Shown piece after piece: positions 5,717 to 8,041 of a DNA stretch of 8,041 nt. The notes beneath the pieces were generated by a model. The model did not search any database, was not told where the DNA came from, and saw nothing but the letters and a program-made list of their open reading frames with translations. Made by a program: the position numbers and the translations under genes. Source of the DNA: Sphingomonadales bacterium UBA1936 (GTDB lineage: Bacteria > Pseudomonadota > Alphaproteobacteria > Sphingomonadales > Sphingomonadaceae); assembly GCA_002336985.1 (NCBI GenBank), contig DDFE01000136.1:1-8041 (forward strand). Direction: 5' to 3'. Every line of letters starts with the position of its first letter. Positions within the stretch are counted from its first letter, which is position 1.

Positions 5717-7944
5717 GGATGCGCGCGGTCGCGCACGTTGCGGTCCAGGAACGCCATGATCGTCCGCCACAGGTGGACGCTGACCCCCGGCCCGGCAACG
5801 CGGTGCGTTTGCCCGGGATAGACCATCGTCTCGAACGGCTTACCGGCCGCCTGAAGTTTCGCCATCAGCGCGGTCGAATGTTCGAACAGGACATTGTCAT
5901 CCGCCATGCCATGGATGACGAGCAGCGGATCCACGAGCTTGTCAGTATAGGTCAGCGGGTCCGACTTGGCATAGGCACCGCCGGGATCCTGCGGCTTGCC
6001 CATGTAGCGTTCGGTGTAATGGGTGTCGTAGAGATCCCATTTCGTGACCGGAGCACCGGATACACCCGCCGCGAAAACGCCGGGTGCGCTCTCCAGCATA
6101 CGAAGGGTCATGTAACCGCCATAGGACCAGCCATAGACCGCGATCCGCCGTGCATCGACCCACGGCTGCTGCTTCAGCCAGGCCACACCGGCAAGCTGGT
6201 CGGCAACCTCCACCGTCGACATCGCGCGGTAGATCTGGTCCTCGAACGCCTTGCCGCGATCAGGCGTGCCCCGGTTGTCGACGGAGAAGACGGCCCAGCC
6301 CTGCTGGACCAGATATTGTTCGAGGCCCCCGGCCCAGGTGTTCGTCGCCTGGCGCCCTGTCCCCGGTCCGCCGTAGACGATGACCAGCACCGGCGCCGTT
6401 GCTCCATCGGCAATCGCGGGCTTCAGCAATCTGGTCTGAAGAACGGAACCGTCCGCGGCCTTGATCGTGCCGAACACGGCGGGAACGTGCGCAGCCTTGT
6501 AAGGCGCATAGGGATGCGCGCCATCGAGGCGGTTCTCGTCGACCCACATCAGCCGCTTGCCGCTCATGTCGGCGAGATAGGTCTGCTCGGGCTGGGTCTG
6601 GCTCGACCGGGTGACGATCATGCGTCCGCCGCTGGCGCTGCAAACTTCTGCACGCGCACCGCTCTTTGCGCAGGTCCAGTAACCGTTTTCGCTCAGCTGC
6701 TCGATCGCGCCGCCGGCGAGCGGCACGGCATACACCTGCTGCTCGATCGGCGTCTCGCGATTGCCGGTGAACGTGACGATGCCCTTGGCTTCATCGACCG
6801 CGATGACATTGCCGACGTTCCAGGCGCCTTTGGTCAGCTGCGTCCATTTGCCCGCGTTCCAGCGATACAAATGGCTGAACCCGTCACGCTCCGACGACCA
6901 GAGGGTGCTGCCATCCCCGAGCGCGCGGAAATTATCGTGGAGGTTGATCCAGCTCTTCGCCTTCTCGGTGAAGACGACCGACGATGCACCCGAACTCGGG
7001 TCGACGCGGAGCAGGTCGAGCGTCTTCTGGTCGCGGCTCTGGCGCTGGACGTACAGCGTCTTGCCATCGGCCGACCAGTCGACCCGGGCGAGATAGATGT
7101 CGTCGTTGTCGCCGAGATCGACACGGGCAAGACCGGTGCCGTCGTTCCGCAGGACGAACAGCTGTACCTTGGCGTTGTCCGCGCCGGCGCGCGGATAGCG
7201 CTGTTCGTAAAGCTTGGTCCCTTCCGCGCCGATGGCCGCGCGGCTGATGACCGCGACGCCGCTTTCATCGACGCGTTCGATGGCGACGCGCGCATCGTCG
7301 GGCGACCACCAGGCCCCCTTGCTGCGGTGCATTTCTTCCTGCGCGACGAATTCGGCGAGGCCCCAGCTTAGCGTCCCGCCGCCGTCGCGCGTCAGGCGTC
7401 GTTCGGAACCCGTCGCGAGATCGACGACGTAAAAATTCTGGTCGCGCACGAATGACACGAAGCCGCCCTTCGGGCTGATCGTCGCATCGAGTTCGCCCTG
7501 GGGCGTGTTGGTCAACCGGCGCGTCTGACCATCGATCCCTGCGAGATAGACGTCGCCATCGACCGGCACGAGCAACGACTTACCGTCCGCCGCCCAGTCA
7601 TAGGCCACGATGCCGCGCGTGCCGCCGATCCGGGCCCGTTCCCGCTGCATCTTTTCGGCTTCGGACAATTCGCCGCCGCCAAGCTTTGTTGAATCGACCA
7701 GCATGCGCTCGGCACCGCTGTCGACGTCGACCGCCCACAGGTCGTAGCGGTCACGGTCTTCCGCGCGGGGGCGAAGAGAGGTCAGCAACTTGCCATCCGG
7801 CGACAGCTTTAGCGCGCGCGGCGCGGAACCCCCGAGGGCGGGAGACGAAAAAACCCGTTCGAGCGTCAGTTTTTGCGGCACGGGTTCGTCAGCCACGGCG
7901 GGGGTCGCCAGCCCGATCGCCAACATGCTCAGCCATATCCGCAT
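5713..7944 (-). CDS. Secreted S9B-type dipeptidyl peptidase IV-like prolyl peptidase
   Basis: This 743-residue serine peptidase would release N-terminal dipeptides, usually X-Pro, from peptides in the periplasm or outside. A Sec signal peptide is visible (MRIWLSMLAIGLATPAVA, cleavage probably before DEP at about residue 19). Residues about 30-480 form the DPP IV N-terminal beta-propeller, including WAEF-like GLAEFVAQEEMHR with the double glutamate (Glu203-Glu204) that binds the substrate amino terminus in DPP IV, then WWSPDDARVA, and SSERDGFSHLY. The C-terminal alpha/beta-hydrolase has the oxyanion-region VYGGPGTGR (Tyr524), nucleophile elbow GWSYGGYM (Ser607), acid IHGMADDNV (Asp682) and base GQTHRVAG (His714), so it looks fully active. 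I choose ATG at 7944 over the adjacent in-frame GTG at 7947, because GGAG lies 5 bases before the ATG but only 2 before the GTG. The stop overlaps the TPR-oxygenase start. Confidence 0.94.
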   Translation of the reverse strand: MRIWLSMLAIGLATPAVADEPVPQKLTLERVFSSPALGGSAPRALKLSPDGKLLTSLRPRAEDRDRYDLWAVDVDSGAERMLVDSTKLGGGELSEAEKMQRERARIGGTRGIVAYDWAADGKSLLVPVDGDVYLAGIDGQTRRLTNTPQGELDATISPKGGFVSFVRDQNFYVVDLATGSERRLTRDGGGTLSWGLAEFVAQEEMHRSKGAWWSPDDARVAIERVDESGVAVISRAAIGAEGTKLYEQRYPRAGADNAKVQLFVLRNDGTGLARVDLGDNDDIYLARVDWSADGKTLYVQRQSRDQKTLDLLRVDPSSGASSVVFTEKAKSWINLHDNFRALGDGSTLWSSERDGFSHLYRWNAGKWTQLTKGAWNVGNVIAVDEAKGIVTFTGNRETPIEQQVYAVPLAGGAIEQLSENGYWTCAKSGARAEVCSASGGRMIVTRSSQTQPEQTYLADMSGKRLMWVDENRLDGAHPYAPYKAAHVPAVFGTIKAADGSVLQTRLLKPAIADGATAPVLVIVYGGPGTGRQATNTWAGGLEQYLVQQGWAVFSVDNRGTPDRGKAFEDQIYRAMSTVEVADQLAGVAWLKQQPWVDARRIAVYGWSYGGYMTLRMLESAPGVFAAGVSGAPVTKWDLYDTHYTERYMGKPQDPGGAYAKSDPLTYTDKLVDPLLVIHGMADDNVLFEHSTALMAKLQAAGKPFETMVYPGQTHRVAGPGVSVHLWRTIMAFLDRNVRDRAHP

Positions 7945-7949
7945 CACCG

Positions 7950-7953
7950 CTCC
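7950..7953 (-). promoter_or_regulatory. Shine-Dalgarno that favours the ATG start of the S9 peptidase
   Basis: The mRNA reads GGAGCGGTGATG. GGAG is 5 bases from the ATG at 7944 and only 2 bases from the GTG at 7947, so the ATG is the better start; the difference is one residue. Confidence 0.65.
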
Positions 7954-7963
7954 AAATACATCA

Positions 7964-7993
7964 TCGGCCCGGACCCGTGTGGGTCCAGGCCGA
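7964..7993. repeat. Imperfect inverted repeat (hairpin) upstream of the S9 peptidase gene
   Basis: TCGGCC-C-GGACCC, a GTGT loop, and GGGTCC-A-GGCCGA give 12 paired bases with a single C/A mismatch and a 4-base loop. The element ends about 11 bases upstream of the peptidase Shine-Dalgarno, so it would lie in the 5' leader if transcription starts further right. No T-run follows on either strand, which argues against a standard intrinsic terminator. It could be an mRNA structure, a protein-binding palindrome or a terminator remnant. Confidence 0.6.
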
Positions 7994-8020
7994 CCTGAAC
8001 GATGCGTAACAGGAAGGGTA

Positions 8021-8041
8021 GCTCCGGCTCAAGACCGGAGC
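8021..8041. repeat. Perfect 7-bp inverted repeat at the window edge, possible terminator stem
   Basis: GCTCCGG, a 7-base loop (CTCAAGA), and CCGGAGC form a perfect GC-rich stem that ends exactly at the last base of the window. On the minus strand the following bases (TACCCTTCC) are not a T-run. On the plus strand what follows is outside the window, so a terminator for a plus-strand transcript, or a longer stem, cannot be excluded. The 97 bases from 7945 to 8041 contain no gene and no promoter that I can identify. Confidence 0.45.

Noticed and set aside
3295..5821. Plus-strand open frames at 3295-4611 (438 codons) and 4319-5821 (500 codons)
   Set aside because: Both lie opposite asd and the TPR-oxygenase, have Arg/His/Asp-rich shadow composition, and lack motifs.
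5551..7371. Plus-strand open frame of 606 codons opposite the S9 peptidase
   Set aside because: Antisense shadow: no recognisable domain, shadow-like composition, and it crosses the peptidase/oxygenase boundary without any matching landmark. The minus-strand peptidase has a full catalytic triad.
1..8041. Defence island, toxin-antitoxin, prophage or transposon content
   Set aside because: Every sizeable coding region is accounted for by efflux, peptidase, oxygenase, asd or GFA genes. No transposase, integrase, direct-repeat array or composition break was seen.

Overview
This is a GC-rich, gene-dense window that looks like the chromosome of an alphaproteobacterium, most likely one of the Sphingomonadales. 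That assignment is an inference. It rests on base composition, tight overlapping gene junctions, GTG starts, and the protein-level look of the aspartate-semialdehyde dehydrogenase and the S9B dipeptidyl peptidase; no search was run. I see no mobile element, CRISPR array, tRNA, rRNA or prophage sign.

Left part, plus strand (1-2836): the 3' end of a MarR-family regulator runs directly into an EmrA/HlyD-type membrane fusion protein and then an EmrB/QacA-type 14-helix MFS transporter. Each junction is an 8-base overlap, so this is one translationally coupled operon for a MarR-controlled tripartite-type drug efflux pump. No outer-membrane channel gene is in the window.

Right part, minus strand (2843-7944, read right to left): a secreted dipeptidyl-peptidase IV-like serine peptidase (S9B), a TPR plus putative 2-oxoglutarate/Fe(II) oxygenase protein whose GTG start overlaps the peptidase stop (GTGA), a 70-base gap, then asd (aspartate-semialdehyde dehydrogenase), and a GFA/CENP-V-fold zinc protein whose GTG start lies 2 bases after the asd stop. 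The four are co-directional and tightly packed. The peptidase-oxygenase and asd-GFA pairs look co-translated; whether all four share one transcript is unknown. The two blocks converge with only 6 bases between stop codons.

Non-coding sequence is scarce. The 70-base asd leader has a good Shine-Dalgarno and several short mutually exclusive pairings. The right-hand 97 bases hold two clear inverted repeats upstream of the peptidase gene. The window is mostly ordinary chromosomal content. The least characterised item is the TPR-oxygenase and its coupling to the exported peptidase; I found no convincing evidence of a wholly new system.
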